DNA from: JAABTH01 sp964390725
GTDB taxonomy: Bacteria; Bacillota; Dethiobacteria; DTU022
Length of the DNA stretch: 64,000 nt
Assembly (NCBI GenBank): GCA_964390725.1
Contig: CAYMIW010000008.1
Coordinates: 19,515 to 83,514, forward strand
Direction of reading: 5' to 3'
Positions 26,167 through 34,836 of the stretch are shown piece by piece; the first letter of the stretch is position 1, and every line of letters begins with the position of its first letter. Under the pieces are notes generated by a model. It was not told where the DNA came from, did no database searches, and was given only the letters and a program-made list of their open reading frames with translations. Both the position numbers and the translations under genes were made by a program.

Positions 26167-27192
26167 TTAAGCGAACTGCTTTAAAAACCGCAGGTCATTA
26201 CTAAACAATGCTCTTAAGTCTCCAATTCCATATTTCAGCATGGCAATTCGATCAATTCCCATTCCAAAGGCAAATCCTGTTACTTCACGGGGGTTGTACC
26301 CGGAAACCTCCAGGACACGGGGGTGAACCATTCCTGAACCCAGTATTTCCAACCATCCGGTATAACTACAGACTCGACATCCCTTTCCGCTACACATTAT
26401 GCAGGATATATCAACCTCTGCACTGGGCTCTGTGAAGGGAAAATAACTCGGCCGGAGACGAATCTTTTGATCCGCCCCAAACATTTCCCTGGCGAAAAGC
26501 AGCAAAGTCCCTTTTAGATCAGCAAAGGAAATATCCTTATCAACAGCCAGACCTTCAACCTGGTGAAACATGGGTGAGTGAGTGGCATCGTCATCACGTC
26601 TGAAAACTTTTCCAGGGGCAATTATTCTTACCGGCAATTCAGGGGCCTGTTTTTCCATTACCCTGACTTGTACCGGTGAAGTATGAGTGCGTAAAACTAT
26701 TTTTGGAGCAACATAAAAACTATCCTGCATATCACGGGCCGGATGGTCCGGGGGAAAATTTAGAGCTTCATAATTATAATAATCTGTTTCGACTTCCGGA
26801 CCATGGACGACCCTGTACCCCAGGCCGACAAATATTTCCTTGATTTCTTCTGTAACAAGGGTCAATGGGTGTTTCTGACCAACCATAGGCGGACTTCCCG
26901 GGAGACTTACATCTATTCTTTCCTTGTTCCAGCGGTTTTCTTTCTGCAGCTCGTCAAGGACCTGTTCTCTTTCTGTAATTGCTTTTTCCAGAATAATCCT
27001 GAGATCGTTAGCCTCCTTGCCAATTAAAGGCCTTTCTTCAGGCGGTACCGTTCCCAGGCTGCGTAATAGTGAGGTTAGTTCTCCCTTCTTACCCAATATG
27101 CGAACCTTAACCTCTTTTAACTGGTCAACGTTGGCTGTTTCAGTTATTTTTTTTATTGCATCTCTTTCTAGATCCTTCAATTTTTGCTTCAT
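26167..27192 (-). CDS. pheS: Phenylalanine--tRNA ligase alpha subunit
   Basis: The catalytic subunit, 341 residues. Class II motif 2 is in GKVFRRDDDATHSPMFHQ, and motif 3 is in GFAFGMGIDRIAMLKYGI. A Cys-rich turn CIMCSGKGCRVC is present, as in many homologues. The ATG at 27192 has GGGAGG eight bases upstream; the longer open frame runs back into the terminator of the T-box leader and is not used. Expression is controlled by uncharged tRNA-Phe through that leader. Confidence 0.98.
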   Translation of the reverse strand: MKQKLKDLERDAIKKITETANVDQLKEVKVRILGKKGELTSLLRSLGTVPPEERPLIGKEANDLRIILEKAITEREQVLDELQKENRWNKERIDVSLPGSPPMVGQKHPLTLVTEEIKEIFVGLGYRVVHGPEVETDYYNYEALNFPPDHPARDMQDSFYVAPKIVLRTHTSPVQVRVMEKQAPELPVRIIAPGKVFRRDDDATHSPMFHQVEGLAVDKDISFADLKGTLLLFAREMFGADQKIRLRPSYFPFTEPSAEVDISCIMCSGKGCRVCSYTGWLEILGSGMVHPRVLEVSGYNPREVTGFAFGMGIDRIAMLKYGIGDLRALFSNDLRFLKQFA

Positions 27193-27465
27193 CCCTAATA
27201 CCTCCCTAAAATAAAAAAACCCTCGAAAGAGGGACGAAAGAAATATTTTCCGCGGTACCACCCAAATTAGCCTGCATATGCTCTCTTGATAATGATAACG
27301 GTTTTACCGTTCCCACCTATTGAGCATATGCCGTTCAGCAGGAAACTCCGGAGTGAAATTCGACCGGCTGCACCGGGATCAGTTCGCAGTCAGGACTGAC
27401 CCTTCCTTGACAGATTCATAACCGGCTTACTTGTCTCCATCATCGCAATTTCTATATAGGATATT
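27193..27465 (-). promoter_or_regulatory. T-box riboswitch leader of pheST (tRNA-Phe sensing)
   Basis: The minus-strand leader carries the conserved T-box GGGTGGTACCGCG (27251-27264). It is followed by a terminator, CCCTC-TTTC-GAGGG with a run of seven U (27213-27233). Stem I can be drawn: GGAG (27435-27438) pairs with CTCC, with an AGTA loop-E motif (27428-27431) opposite the specifier loop. The specifier codon is UUC (27355-27357) followed by A, which is Phe. Uncharged tRNA-Phe would stabilise the antiterminator and allow pheS transcription. Confidence 0.95.
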
Positions 27466-27471
27466 ATATGC

Positions 27472-27500
27472 ATTATAGCACCTGCATGCAGAGTGTTCAA
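27472..27500 (-). promoter_or_regulatory. Sigma-A promoter of the pheST T-box transcript
   Basis: TTGAAC (27495-27500) and a perfect TATAAT (27472-27477) are spaced by 17 bp. It lies just past the stop codon of the rRNA methyltransferase gene and starts RNA near 27465. Confidence 0.88.
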
Positions 27501-27507
27501 GAGCACT

Positions 27508-28308
27508 TTAGCTGTCGCGGTTAGCTATTTCAAATAAAATTATTCCAGCGGCTACGGCAGCATTTAGCGATTCAACATTACTCTGCAGAGGTATGGTTAC
27601 TTTATAATTGGCAGCTTCAGCTAGTTCAGGAGAAAGCCCCCCAGCCTCATTACCGATAAATAATACTACAGGTCGTCTGAAATCCGCGTCATAATAAGCC
27701 ATTCCACCATGAGCGACAGCAGCAATAGCTGTCAAGCCTTTTTCTTTCAGGCTGCAAATGAGTCTTAGAGGTTGATGAACAAATTCCACCTTCAGGGAAA
27801 ATATTGAACCTGCGCTGGCTCTTAAAGCCTTTGGACCGAAAGGATCTGCACATCCACCGGTATAATATATGGTATCCGCTCCTGCTGCTGCAGCTGTTCT
27901 GATTATAGTTCCCAGATTACCGGGGTCCTGAAGCTCTTCTAATAGGATTATCAATTCTTGCTTAATAACCCCGTGATCAGGAGATTCTAAAGGATTATAG
28001 TAGAAAACAGCAGCAACAGGTTGTGGCTTTTCTGTTAAGGCTATTTTGTTAAATAACTGTTCGTTAACCTGGTAGAGCCGGGTTGAGGGTGGAACTTCTT
28101 TAACCCAGCTGCCGCCTGCACTTTCAGGATAACCAGTGGTGAAAAAAATAAATTCAGGTTGCAACCCTTTTTTCAATGCTTCCCTGATCAGGTTCGGCCC
28201 TTCAAGGGCAATTTTACCCTGCTTTTCTCTGAACTGTTTACTGGAATTAAGCTTTTTATATAGTAAAATTTTAGGGTTACTTGCGCTGCTTAACTCTTTA
28301 TAACTCAT
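27508..28308 (-). CDS. TrmH/SpoU family RNA 2'-O-methyltransferase
   Basis: A SPOUT-class methyltransferase of about 266 residues. The N-terminal substrate domain (KQFREKQGKIALEGPNLI) is followed by the knotted catalytic domain: LQDPGNLGTIIRTAAAAGAD (motif 1), VLFIGNEAGGLSPEL (motif 2) and NVESLNAAVAAGI (motif 3). Homologues modify 23S rRNA or tRNA; the target here is uncertain. The ATG at 28308 forms a TAATG overlap with the ktrA stop, indicating coupling. In many Firmicutes this gene type precedes pheST, as here. Confidence 0.9.
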   Translation of the reverse strand: MSYKELSSASNPKILLYKKLNSSKQFREKQGKIALEGPNLIREALKKGLQPEFIFFTTGYPESAGGSWVKEVPPSTRLYQVNEQLFNKIALTEKPQPVAAVFYYNPLESPDHGVIKQELIILLEELQDPGNLGTIIRTAAAAGADTIYYTGGCADPFGPKALRASAGSIFSLKVEFVHQPLRLICSLKEKGLTAIAAVAHGGMAYYDADFRRPVVLFIGNEAGGLSPELAEAANYKVTIPLQSNVESLNAAVAAGIILFEIANRDS

Positions 28309-28964
28309 TAAATCCACCCCAGGACACCTAAATCTTTATTGCTGCCTATGGCAATTAGTATATCATCTTTTTCAATCCGATCACTGGCTCTTGGTGATAT
28401 GTTAACTCCATCACCGTCACTTTTTCTTATAGCGATAATACTGACTCCATGACGAGCTCTCATGTCCAATTCAGAAAGCATTTTCCCGGAAAGTTCCTCG
28501 GTGGCGGTTACCTCAACTACACTGTAATGATCGGACAATTCGAACAGATCAACAATCGAGGGGGCAAGTATACTGTGCGCCAGTTTTTTACCCATATCCT
28601 GTTCCGGATATACAATTCTGTTTACTCCTATTTTTTTTAAAACACGTCCGTGCAACTCTGTCTGAGCCTTGGCGATAATATAGCGGGCCTTTAGTTCAAC
28701 CAGTAAAATTGCAGCCATGATACTGCTGTGCATATCGCTGCTTATTGCCAGGACAACCGCATCATAGCTTTCAATGTTCAGCGACTTCATGGTTTTTTCT
28801 GAAGCTATATCAGCCTGCGCAGCATTAGTAACATCAGAGCTGATTCTCTGAATAATCTCCTCATCTATATCGATAATCATTACTTCATGCCCCGCCCCAT
28901 ATAGGGTTTTAGCTACAGATATTCCAAATCTTCCTGCCCCAATCACTAAAAACTGTTTTGCCAT
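28308..28964 (-). CDS. ktrA: Ktr/Trk potassium uptake regulatory subunit (RCK)
   Basis: A cytoplasmic gating ring subunit for KtrB. The Rossmann RCK_N domain starts FLVIGAGRFGISVAKTL with an acidic strand end IIDIDEE, which binds NAD(H) or ATP/ADP. The RCK_C domain starts at about residue 135. Length is 218 residues, normal. It lies 29 bp downstream of ktrB in one operon. Nucleotide and c-di-AMP control of such proteins is known in relatives but cannot be read from this sequence. Confidence 0.93.
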   Translation of the reverse strand: MAKQFLVIGAGRFGISVAKTLYGAGHEVMIIDIDEEIIQRISSDVTNAAQADIASEKTMKSLNIESYDAVVLAISSDMHSSIMAAILLVELKARYIIAKAQTELHGRVLKKIGVNRIVYPEQDMGKKLAHSILAPSIVDLFELSDHYSVVEVTATEELSGKMLSELDMRARHGVSIIAIRKSDGDGVNISPRASDRIEKDDILIAIGSNKDLGVLGWI

Positions 28965-28993
28965 CGTGCCACCTCCAATTCTTGTAATACCCT

Positions 28994-30331
28994 TTAACCA
29001 ATCATTAGATTTTCTTCAGGGTAACGAAGTAACGGTTCCTTCTTATTCAAACCTGCCAGAGCAACCAACAATGATAGCGGGCCAATTCTTCCACCAAACA
29101 TGGTAATAATAATCATAATCTTACTTGGAATTGTTAATTCCGGAGTAATACCGGTTGAAAGACCTACTGTACCGAAAGCAGAAAAAGCTTCAAATAATAG
29201 ATCCATGAAGTTAAAATTCTCAAAAATAGACATAATTAAGGTTGTAATGAACACAAGAACCATGGCTGCACAAATAATTGATACTGCTTTCATAATCTGA
29301 TGAAGGGGAAAACGACGTTTATAAATAACCGGTTCCCGACGGCCTCGAATCATTCCAAACATGGTTAGCACCACTACTCCAACAGTAGTTGTTTTTACCC
29401 CTCCTCCTGTTGATGTCGGAGAAGCTCCGATGAACATCAACAAGATCAAAATTAACTGAGTGGAAATAGTCATTGCTCCGGTATCTAAAACACTGAACCC
29501 TGCAGTCCTGGGAGTAGCCGAAGTGAAAAGAGCTGTGAAAAATTTTCCCGGGAGTGACAGGGTACCCAGGGTAGCCGGGTTGTTAAATTCAAGGACAAGA
29601 ATCAGCACCGTTCCACCGATTAGCAGAATGGCAGTTATAATCAACACCATGTAGCTATGCAAAGACAAGCGGTGCCTGAACTGAAACCTGTTGGATAATT
29701 CCAGGATTACAGTAAAACCAAGGCCTCCTGCAATAAATAGTAACATGATTGTCCCATTAACAAGGTAATCAACCGGGGTTCCGGTCAGACTTTCATAGTT
29801 TCCGGTTAGATCAAAACCGGCATTACCAAAAGCAGATATAGAGTGGAAGAGTGCGTTAAAGTAACCCTGACTGCCTCCGAGTTGGGGAACGAAACGAATG
29901 CTGAGTAAAATTGTTCCAATAATTATGAACAGGAAAGACATTAGTACAACATTTATTACCATTACCTGTAACCCTTGCAGAGATTCCTGTCCTAAAACTT
30001 CTTTTACAACCAAGCTCCTTCGCAAAGATATCGGCCGACCCAAAAAAATAAAGATTATGGTAGTCATGGTCATAAATCCTATGGCGCCGAAGAGTATGAG
30101 CAACATTATTACTGTTTGTCCAAATACGGTAAAAAAAGTGCCTGTATCAACCACTACCAGACCTGTAACACAAACAGCTGATGTTGCAGTAAATAAAGCA
30201 TCAATGAAGCTGAATTCTTGTGAGCCGTGTGAAAGAGGCAAGCTTAGTAGAATTGTACCGATAATAATTAATCCTATAAATCCGGCCGCCATAACACGAG
30301 CCGGATTTATAGGTTTTGGCCTGTTTTTCAA
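28994..30331 (-). CDS. ktrB: Ktr/Trk potassium transporter membrane subunit
   Basis: A 445-residue TrkH/KtrB-type ion channel with four repeated membrane-pore-membrane units. Selectivity-filter glycines are visible in ATSAVCVTGLVVVD, SAFGNAGFDL, TPRTAGFSV and FGTVGLSTGI. In Ktr systems uptake of K+ is Na+-dependent. The start is TTG at 30331, ten bases after GGAG; no ATG is in frame upstream. It follows rplT by 57 bp, so it may be read through from the infC operon. Confidence 0.93.
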   Translation of the reverse strand: MKNRPKPINPARVMAAGFIGLIIIGTILLSLPLSHGSQEFSFIDALFTATSAVCVTGLVVVDTGTFFTVFGQTVIMLLILFGAIGFMTMTTIIFIFLGRPISLRRSLVVKEVLGQESLQGLQVMVINVVLMSFLFIIIGTILLSIRFVPQLGGSQGYFNALFHSISAFGNAGFDLTGNYESLTGTPVDYLVNGTIMLLFIAGGLGFTVILELSNRFQFRHRLSLHSYMVLIITAILLIGGTVLILVLEFNNPATLGTLSLPGKFFTALFTSATPRTAGFSVLDTGAMTISTQLILILLMFIGASPTSTGGGVKTTTVGVVVLTMFGMIRGRREPVIYKRRFPLHQIMKAVSIICAAMVLVFITTLIMSIFENFNFMDLLFEAFSAFGTVGLSTGITPELTIPSKIMIIITMFGGRIGPLSLLVALAGLNKKEPLLRYPEENLMIG

Positions 30332-30387
30332 TTGTCTTCATCTCCGTAGAGTGACTCCTAATATTTGCACAGGCAGAATAATATCAA

Positions 30388-30741
30388 TTATGCATTTTCC
30401 CTGGCCACTTCAACCAGCCTGGAAAATGCAGCCCTATCGTTAACAGCAAGATCAGCTAATACTTTTCGGTTAATTTGCACTTCGGCTTTTTTCAGACCAT
30501 TTATAAAACGGCTGTACGACATACCATCGTTACGGGCTGCAGCATTTATACGGGCAATCCACAACTTTCTAAAATCTCTCTTCTTTTGCTTGCGATCCCG
30601 GTAAGCATAAGAAAGTGATTTCATAACCTGTTGGTTGGCAACTCTAAAAAGTTTACTCTTAGCTCCATAATAACCTTTTGCCAGTTTTAAAATCTTTTTC
30701 CGCCTTTTTCTGGCGACTGAACCTCTCTTAGTGCGAGGCAT
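30388..30741 (-). CDS. rplT: 50S ribosomal protein L20
   Basis: A 117-residue protein with the family N-terminus PRTKRGSVARKRRKKILKLA and then GYYGAKSKLFRVA. It is needed for early 50S assembly. In B. subtilis L20 also represses its own operon by binding the leader; a comparable leader lies at 31523-31664. It is the third gene of infC-rpmI-rplT. Confidence 0.98.
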   Translation of the reverse strand: MPRTKRGSVARKRRKKILKLAKGYYGAKSKLFRVANQQVMKSLSYAYRDRKQKKRDFRKLWIARINAAARNDGMSYSRFINGLKKAEVQINRKVLADLAVNDRAAFSRLVEVARENA

Positions 30742-30798
30742 AGTTAATCATCCTCCTACAATATAAACTAAATAATTCTATACAACCACATGCTGTCT

Positions 30799-30990
30799 TT
30801 ACGGAATTAGCAATTTGATCCGCTTTTCATCCGCTTTTTTAACAGTTGTAGATTTACGCAACCTTCTTTTCCGGATCTGACCTTTTTTCTCTAACATATG
30901 GCTGCCAAAAGCGCGAAAGCGTTTAATTTTTCCACTACCGGTCTTTTTAAAACGCTTGGCCGCACCACGGTGAGTTTTCATCTTAGGCAT
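30799..30990 (-). CDS. rpmI: 50S ribosomal protein L35
   Basis: A 63-residue basic protein starting MPKMKTHRGAAKRFKKTG, the L35 signature. The ATG at 30990 gives the normal length. The in-frame TTG at 31002 directly abuts the AGGAAGG site, so it is unlikely to be the start. Confidence 0.97.
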   Translation of the reverse strand: MPKMKTHRGAAKRFKKTGSGKIKRFRAFGSHMLEKKGQIRKRRLRKSTTVKKADEKRIKLLIP

Positions 30991-31012
30991 TTTCTTATAC
31001 AACCTTCCTCTG

Positions 31013-31522
31013 TTATGATTTGGGCGTTAGAATCATGATCATGTTTCGCCCTTCCTGTTTTGCCGGCTTTTCTACAACCGCATAATCCTGCAGCTCATCA
31101 GCCAGCTGTTTGCATAGCCGTTGGGCAATTTCAGGGTGGGTTATCTCGCGGCCCCTGAACATAACGGTAACTTTAACTTTATCACCGTTTTCAAGAAACT
31201 TTTTACTTCTTTTCACTTTTACATCAAAATCGTGTGTATCAATATTTGGCCGCAATTTAACTTCTTTAACCGTGGTTACTTTCTGCTTTTTACGAGCCTC
31301 ACGGTCTTTTTTGCTCTGCTCATACTTAAACTTGCCGTAATCCATTATGCGGCAAACCGGTGGTCGGGCGCTTGGTGCAACATTAACCAGATCCAGTTTC
31401 TTTTCACGGGCTAACTGTAACGCCTCATCCGTTTTCATAACACCCAACTGAGTTCCATCTCCATCGATCACAAGGACTTCTCTGGCATTTATTTGTTCAT
31501 TGACGAACAAATTCTTACTAAT
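31013..31522 (-). CDS. infC: Translation initiation factor IF-3
   Basis: IF-3 binds the 30S subunit and proofreads initiator tRNA and start codons. The protein has VNEQINAREVLVIDGDGTQLG in the N domain and AKQEGRNMIMILTP at the end of the C domain. The start is most likely ATT at 31520-31522 (ISKN...), nine bases after AGGAGG. This is the rare codon used by infC in many bacteria for self-regulation. A TTG at 31510 would remove four residues and has poorer spacing. Length is then 169 residues. Confidence 0.96.
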   Translation of the reverse strand: MSKNLFVNEQINAREVLVIDGDGTQLGVMKTDEALQLAREKKLDLVNVAPSARPPVCRIMDYGKFKYEQSKKDREARKKQKVTTVKEVKLRPNIDTHDFDVKVKRSKKFLENGDKVKVTVMFRGREITHPEIAQRLCKQLADELQDYAVVEKPAKQEGRNMIMILTPKS

Positions 31523-31664
31523 ATCATTTCACCTCCTAAGAAATACAAATGAGCAGGTGTAAACCACCTGCTCATAATGATAAACCTTTATGAATAACCC
31601 GGGTGGCTCTTATTAAAGGCCCCAGGGTGAGAAGCGGTGGCTTCTACTTGATCTTACAAGTCTA
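31523..31664 (-). promoter_or_regulatory. L20-type leader (attenuator) of infC-rpmI-rplT
   Basis: The leader holds a small hairpin AGAAGC-CACC-GCTTCT, further pairable segments, and an 11-bp perfect terminator stem. The terminator arms are at 31549-31559 and 31565-31575, followed by TTTGTATTTCTT. Its position just before infC matches the Firmicute L20 leader, in which L20 binding causes premature termination. Assignment to that RNA family is from position and gross structure only. Confidence 0.7.
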
Positions 31665-31670
31665 TTGATT

Positions 31671-31699
31671 AATATACCAGATAGAAGCAGAGGGGTCAA
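31671..31699 (-). promoter_or_regulatory. Sigma-A promoter of the infC operon
   Basis: TTGACC (31694-31699) and TATATT (31671-31676) with 17-bp spacing. The -35 overlaps the thrS stop codon, so the infC operon has its own start immediately behind thrS. Confidence 0.8.
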
Positions 31700-33603
31700 A
31701 TTATTTTTTCTGAAATCTCATTATTAAGTTTAGATATAAAATCATCCAGGCTGAATTCCCCAAGATCGCCATCCCTGCGGTGCCTGACGGCTACCTTTTT
31801 ATTTTCTTCCTCCCTGTCGCCTATGATTAACATGTAAGGTACTTTTTTAACCTGACCTTCTCGTATTTTATAACCCACCTTCTCATTGCGTTGATCAACC
31901 TCTACACGTAATCCTTCTTGTCTTAACTTGTTATATACTATTTCAGCATACGCATGACTGCGATCAGTAACTGGAATTACCAGGGCCTGAACAGGAGCAA
32001 GCCAGGAGGGGAATGCTCCTCCATAATGTTCAATCAGCAGGGCAAAAAGCCTTTCCATTGATCCATAGACAACACGGTGAATAACTACAGGCCTGTGCTT
32101 AGCCCCATCTTCACCTATGTATGTTAAATCAAATTTTTCAGGCATCTGGAAATCAAGTTGTATGGTACCACACTGCCAGCTACGCCCAAGACAATCCTGG
32201 AGGTGGAAATCTATTTTAGGTCCGTAGAAAGCCCCGTCCCCTTCATTGACTTTATAATCAATATTTCTTTCCCTGAGAACTTTTTCTAATATAGCCGTGG
32301 CTTTATCCCACATTTCTTCAGATCCCATCGCCTTATCTGGCCTGGTACTCAGTTCAATGTTAAATTCAAAGCCAAATACTGTGTAGAAATGATCCATCAG
32401 GTCAATTACTCCCGCCACTTCACCTTCAACCTGGTCGGGAAGCATAAATATATGCGCATCATCCTGTGTGAATGAGCGCACTCTCATTAAGCCGTGCAAC
32501 GTTCCCGATAGCTCATGACGGTGGACTATACCCATTTCAGCAATCCTCCGCGGAAAATCACGGTAACTGTGCATTTTAGAACGGTAAACAAGCATAGCAC
32601 CCGGACAGTTCATCGGTTTCACGGCAAAATCCTGATCGTCAATTTTTGTAAAATACATGTTCTCACGAAAATGATCCCAGTGTCCGGACTGTTCCCAGAG
32701 AGAACGATTCAGGATTAGTGGTGTTCTTATTTCTTCATAACCAGCCTTGCGATGCTCCACCCTCCAGAAATCTGTTAACGTCTGCCAGACGACCATCCCA
32801 TTGTTATGGAGAAATGGAAATCCGGGCCCTTCTTCCTGCAGGCTGAAAAGGTCCAGCTCGCGCCCAAGCTTACGATGGTCGCGTTTTTTCGCTTCTTCAA
32901 TTAAACGCAAGTGCTCCTGCAATTGTTCTTTTGTGGGAAATGCTGTTCCATAAATTCGCTGGAGCATGGGGTTTTTCTCGCTCCCCCTCCAGTAGGCACC
33001 GGCTAATCCAGTCAGTTTAAATGCTTTAACCAAGCCTGTATGACTCAGATGCGGCCCGGCGCAGAGATCAATAAAATCACCCTGTTCATAACAGCTGATT
33101 ACAACATCTTCAGGGAGATCATTTATTAATTCCACTTTATAAGTTTCTTCTTTTTCCCTAAACAACTGCAGTGCTTCTGATCTGCTCATTTCCCTGCGCA
33201 GGATCGGTTTTCTTTCCTTAACAATCTTTTTCATTTCTTTTTCGATTGCAGGAAGATCATCAGCAGAAATCGGTTCTGGAAATTCAATATCGTAGTAAAA
33301 ACCGTTTTCGATAGCCGGGCCAATACCAAGTTTTGCCATTGGATATAATCTTTTAACAGCGTGGGCCAGGATGTGGCTGGAAGTATGACGGTATATTTCT
33401 TCCCCCTTGGAAGAATTGAAATCTACAAAGGTCACTTCGCTATTTCCGGGCAAAGGACTGTTCAAGTCACATTCTTTCCCGTCAACAAGAACGGCTATTA
33501 TGCTTTTATCTTCAGCGACTTTCTCCTGATATAGATCCATACAGGTTGTACCCCCGGGATACTCCGCCTGTAATCCGTTTTCAAGTTTTACTTTTATATT
33601 CAT
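31696..33603 (-). CDS. thrS: Threonine--tRNA ligase
   Basis: A 635-residue class II synthetase. Order: TGS domain (1-60), the editing domain with HTSSHILAHAV and CAGPHLSHTG, and the catalytic core with MNCPGAML, GIVHRHELSG and VRSFTQDDAHIF (zinc Cys and His ligands visible). The C-terminal anticodon domain (VIPVTDRSHAYAEIV) closes it. Only about 90 bp separate it from the upstream gene, and no T-box leader is seen, unlike many Firmicute thrS genes. Confidence 0.98.
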   Translation of the reverse strand: MNIKVKLENGLQAEYPGGTTCMDLYQEKVAEDKSIIAVLVDGKECDLNSPLPGNSEVTFVDFNSSKGEEIYRHTSSHILAHAVKRLYPMAKLGIGPAIENGFYYDIEFPEPISADDLPAIEKEMKKIVKERKPILRREMSRSEALQLFREKEETYKVELINDLPEDVVISCYEQGDFIDLCAGPHLSHTGLVKAFKLTGLAGAYWRGSEKNPMLQRIYGTAFPTKEQLQEHLRLIEEAKKRDHRKLGRELDLFSLQEEGPGFPFLHNNGMVVWQTLTDFWRVEHRKAGYEEIRTPLILNRSLWEQSGHWDHFRENMYFTKIDDQDFAVKPMNCPGAMLVYRSKMHSYRDFPRRIAEMGIVHRHELSGTLHGLMRVRSFTQDDAHIFMLPDQVEGEVAGVIDLMDHFYTVFGFEFNIELSTRPDKAMGSEEMWDKATAILEKVLRERNIDYKVNEGDGAFYGPKIDFHLQDCLGRSWQCGTIQLDFQMPEKFDLTYIGEDGAKHRPVVIHRVVYGSMERLFALLIEHYGGAFPSWLAPVQALVIPVTDRSHAYAEIVYNKLRQEGLRVEVDQRNEKVGYKIREGQVKKVPYMLIIGDREEENKKVAVRHRRDGDLGEFSLDDFISKLNNEISEKII

Positions 33604-33692
33604 TTGCCTCGCCTCCTACTTAATATTTAACTGTTTACTTTAAATAACTACATAATTATCGTTTGAGGCATCATGACAGCTGATGAAGACTT

Positions 33693-34619
33693 TTATCCTT
33701 TCAACTGAAATGCTCCGGGAATTAATTCTATTTCAACGGGAGCCTTACCTGGCTGTTCACCGTCAAGGTCGAGCAGAGTATTATCAGATGATAGCACAGC
33801 TATTTTTCCCCCCCTCATGCTGGTTATGTTTGGATGAAAAAGATGCTTACCTGCGTATACCTTGGGAAGGTTAAAGATCAGCTTTGTCTTGGCCATACCT
33901 TTAATAACAACTATATCAAACTGCCCGTCACTAATATCTGCTTCGGGCGCAATGCACATCCCCCCACCAAAATAGCGTCCGTTACCAACCACAATTACAG
34001 CTACTTTTTCGTTAAAAACCTCTTTACCATCTATCAATATAGTCATTGTTTTATTTTTATAAAGTATCAGGCTGACCAGGGTACCCCATAAAAACGAGAT
34101 GAATCCGCCAAGAGCCTTACTGGTTCGGTTAACCCTTGCTACAGTTTCACCGTCAAGTCCCAGTCCTGCAATATTAATAAAAAACCTTTTCTCCTGCTTA
34201 TTCTCATTATTGATATAAGTAACCTGTCCTAAATCAACTGACCGTACCTTACTGTTCAGTATATGCTGAACCGCTTCGTTGATCACCTTTGGTGTGCCTA
34301 TAGTCCTGCCGAAGTCACGACCTGTCCCTGTAGACATAAAACCGGCGGCTGCCAGTTCATTTATCGGCTTTCCACCCTCAAAAAACCCATTTACTACTTC
34401 GTTGGCGGTTCCATCACCTCCAACGGATATTATTAGGTTAAAACCATCATGCAGGTATTTCCTGGTAATTTCTGTAGCGTGATGCGGTGCTGTTGTAAAA
34501 CAAAAGTCAATAGCAGCGCCCGCCTTTTTGAAAGCATCTTCCACTTCTGGCCATTTCTTTCCCGTTTTACCATTGGCTGAAGCCGGGTTAACAACAACAG
34601 CAATCTTGTTAGGCTGCAA
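33693..34619 (-). CDS. Diacylglycerol kinase-family lipid kinase
   Basis: A 308-residue soluble lipid kinase of the DagK/YegS/BmrU group. The nucleotide-binding site is GGDGTANEVVNG, preceded by VVVNPASANGKTGK. The C-terminal beta-sandwich has GNGRYFGGGMCIAPEAD and LDLDGEQPGKAP. It probably phosphorylates diacylglycerol or a related lipid back into phospholipid synthesis, but the substrate is not certain. The start is TTG at 34619 with GAGGTG upstream. Confidence 0.9.
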   Translation of the reverse strand: MQPNKIAVVVNPASANGKTGKKWPEVEDAFKKAGAAIDFCFTTAPHHATEITRKYLHDGFNLIISVGGDGTANEVVNGFFEGGKPINELAAAGFMSTGTGRDFGRTIGTPKVINEAVQHILNSKVRSVDLGQVTYINNENKQEKRFFINIAGLGLDGETVARVNRTSKALGGFISFLWGTLVSLILYKNKTMTILIDGKEVFNEKVAVIVVGNGRYFGGGMCIAPEADISDGQFDIVVIKGMAKTKLIFNLPKVYAGKHLFHPNITSMRGGKIAVLSSDNTLLDLDGEQPGKAPVEIELIPGAFQLKG

Positions 34620-34705
34620 TCAGGGCACCTCATTTCTGTTATCCTGGTATGCTTAATCCTTATATTGTTATCCAATTGCCTGTATGATTTATAAGTTTGT
34701 AATTA

Positions 34706-34714
34706 ATTATAACA
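34706..34714 (-). promoter_or_regulatory. Extended -10 promoter of the lipid kinase gene
   Basis: TGTTATAAT on the minus strand, with only a weak TTTGTT 16 bp upstream. It starts a leader of about 80 bases. Confidence 0.5.
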
Positions 34715-34784
34715 CAATAAAAACAATAACAAACCTCTCTACAAGCAACTGCTTTACCCTGAAACTAATAAGCAAAATACTCAT

Positions 34785-34814
34785 AAAAAAGCCTGTGCAG
34801 ATATGCACAGGCTT
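34785..34814 (-). terminator. Terminator of the liv operon
   Basis: AAGCCTGTGCA pairs with TGCACAGGCTT around a 4-base loop, followed on the minus strand by TTTT after the TT of the stem. It lies 23 bp after the livF stop. Confidence 0.92.
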
Positions 34815-34836
34815 GCTAACAATAAGATATAATTAT

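Noticed and set aside
29898..30443. 181-codon plus-strand ORF antisense to ktrB and rplT
   Set aside because: It mirrors the membrane-helix codons of ktrB, has no ribosome-binding site, and its product resembles nothing.
33604..33692. T-box leader in front of thrS
   Set aside because: Only 89 bp separate it from the upstream gene, and there is no GGTGG.ACCGCG motif or terminator.
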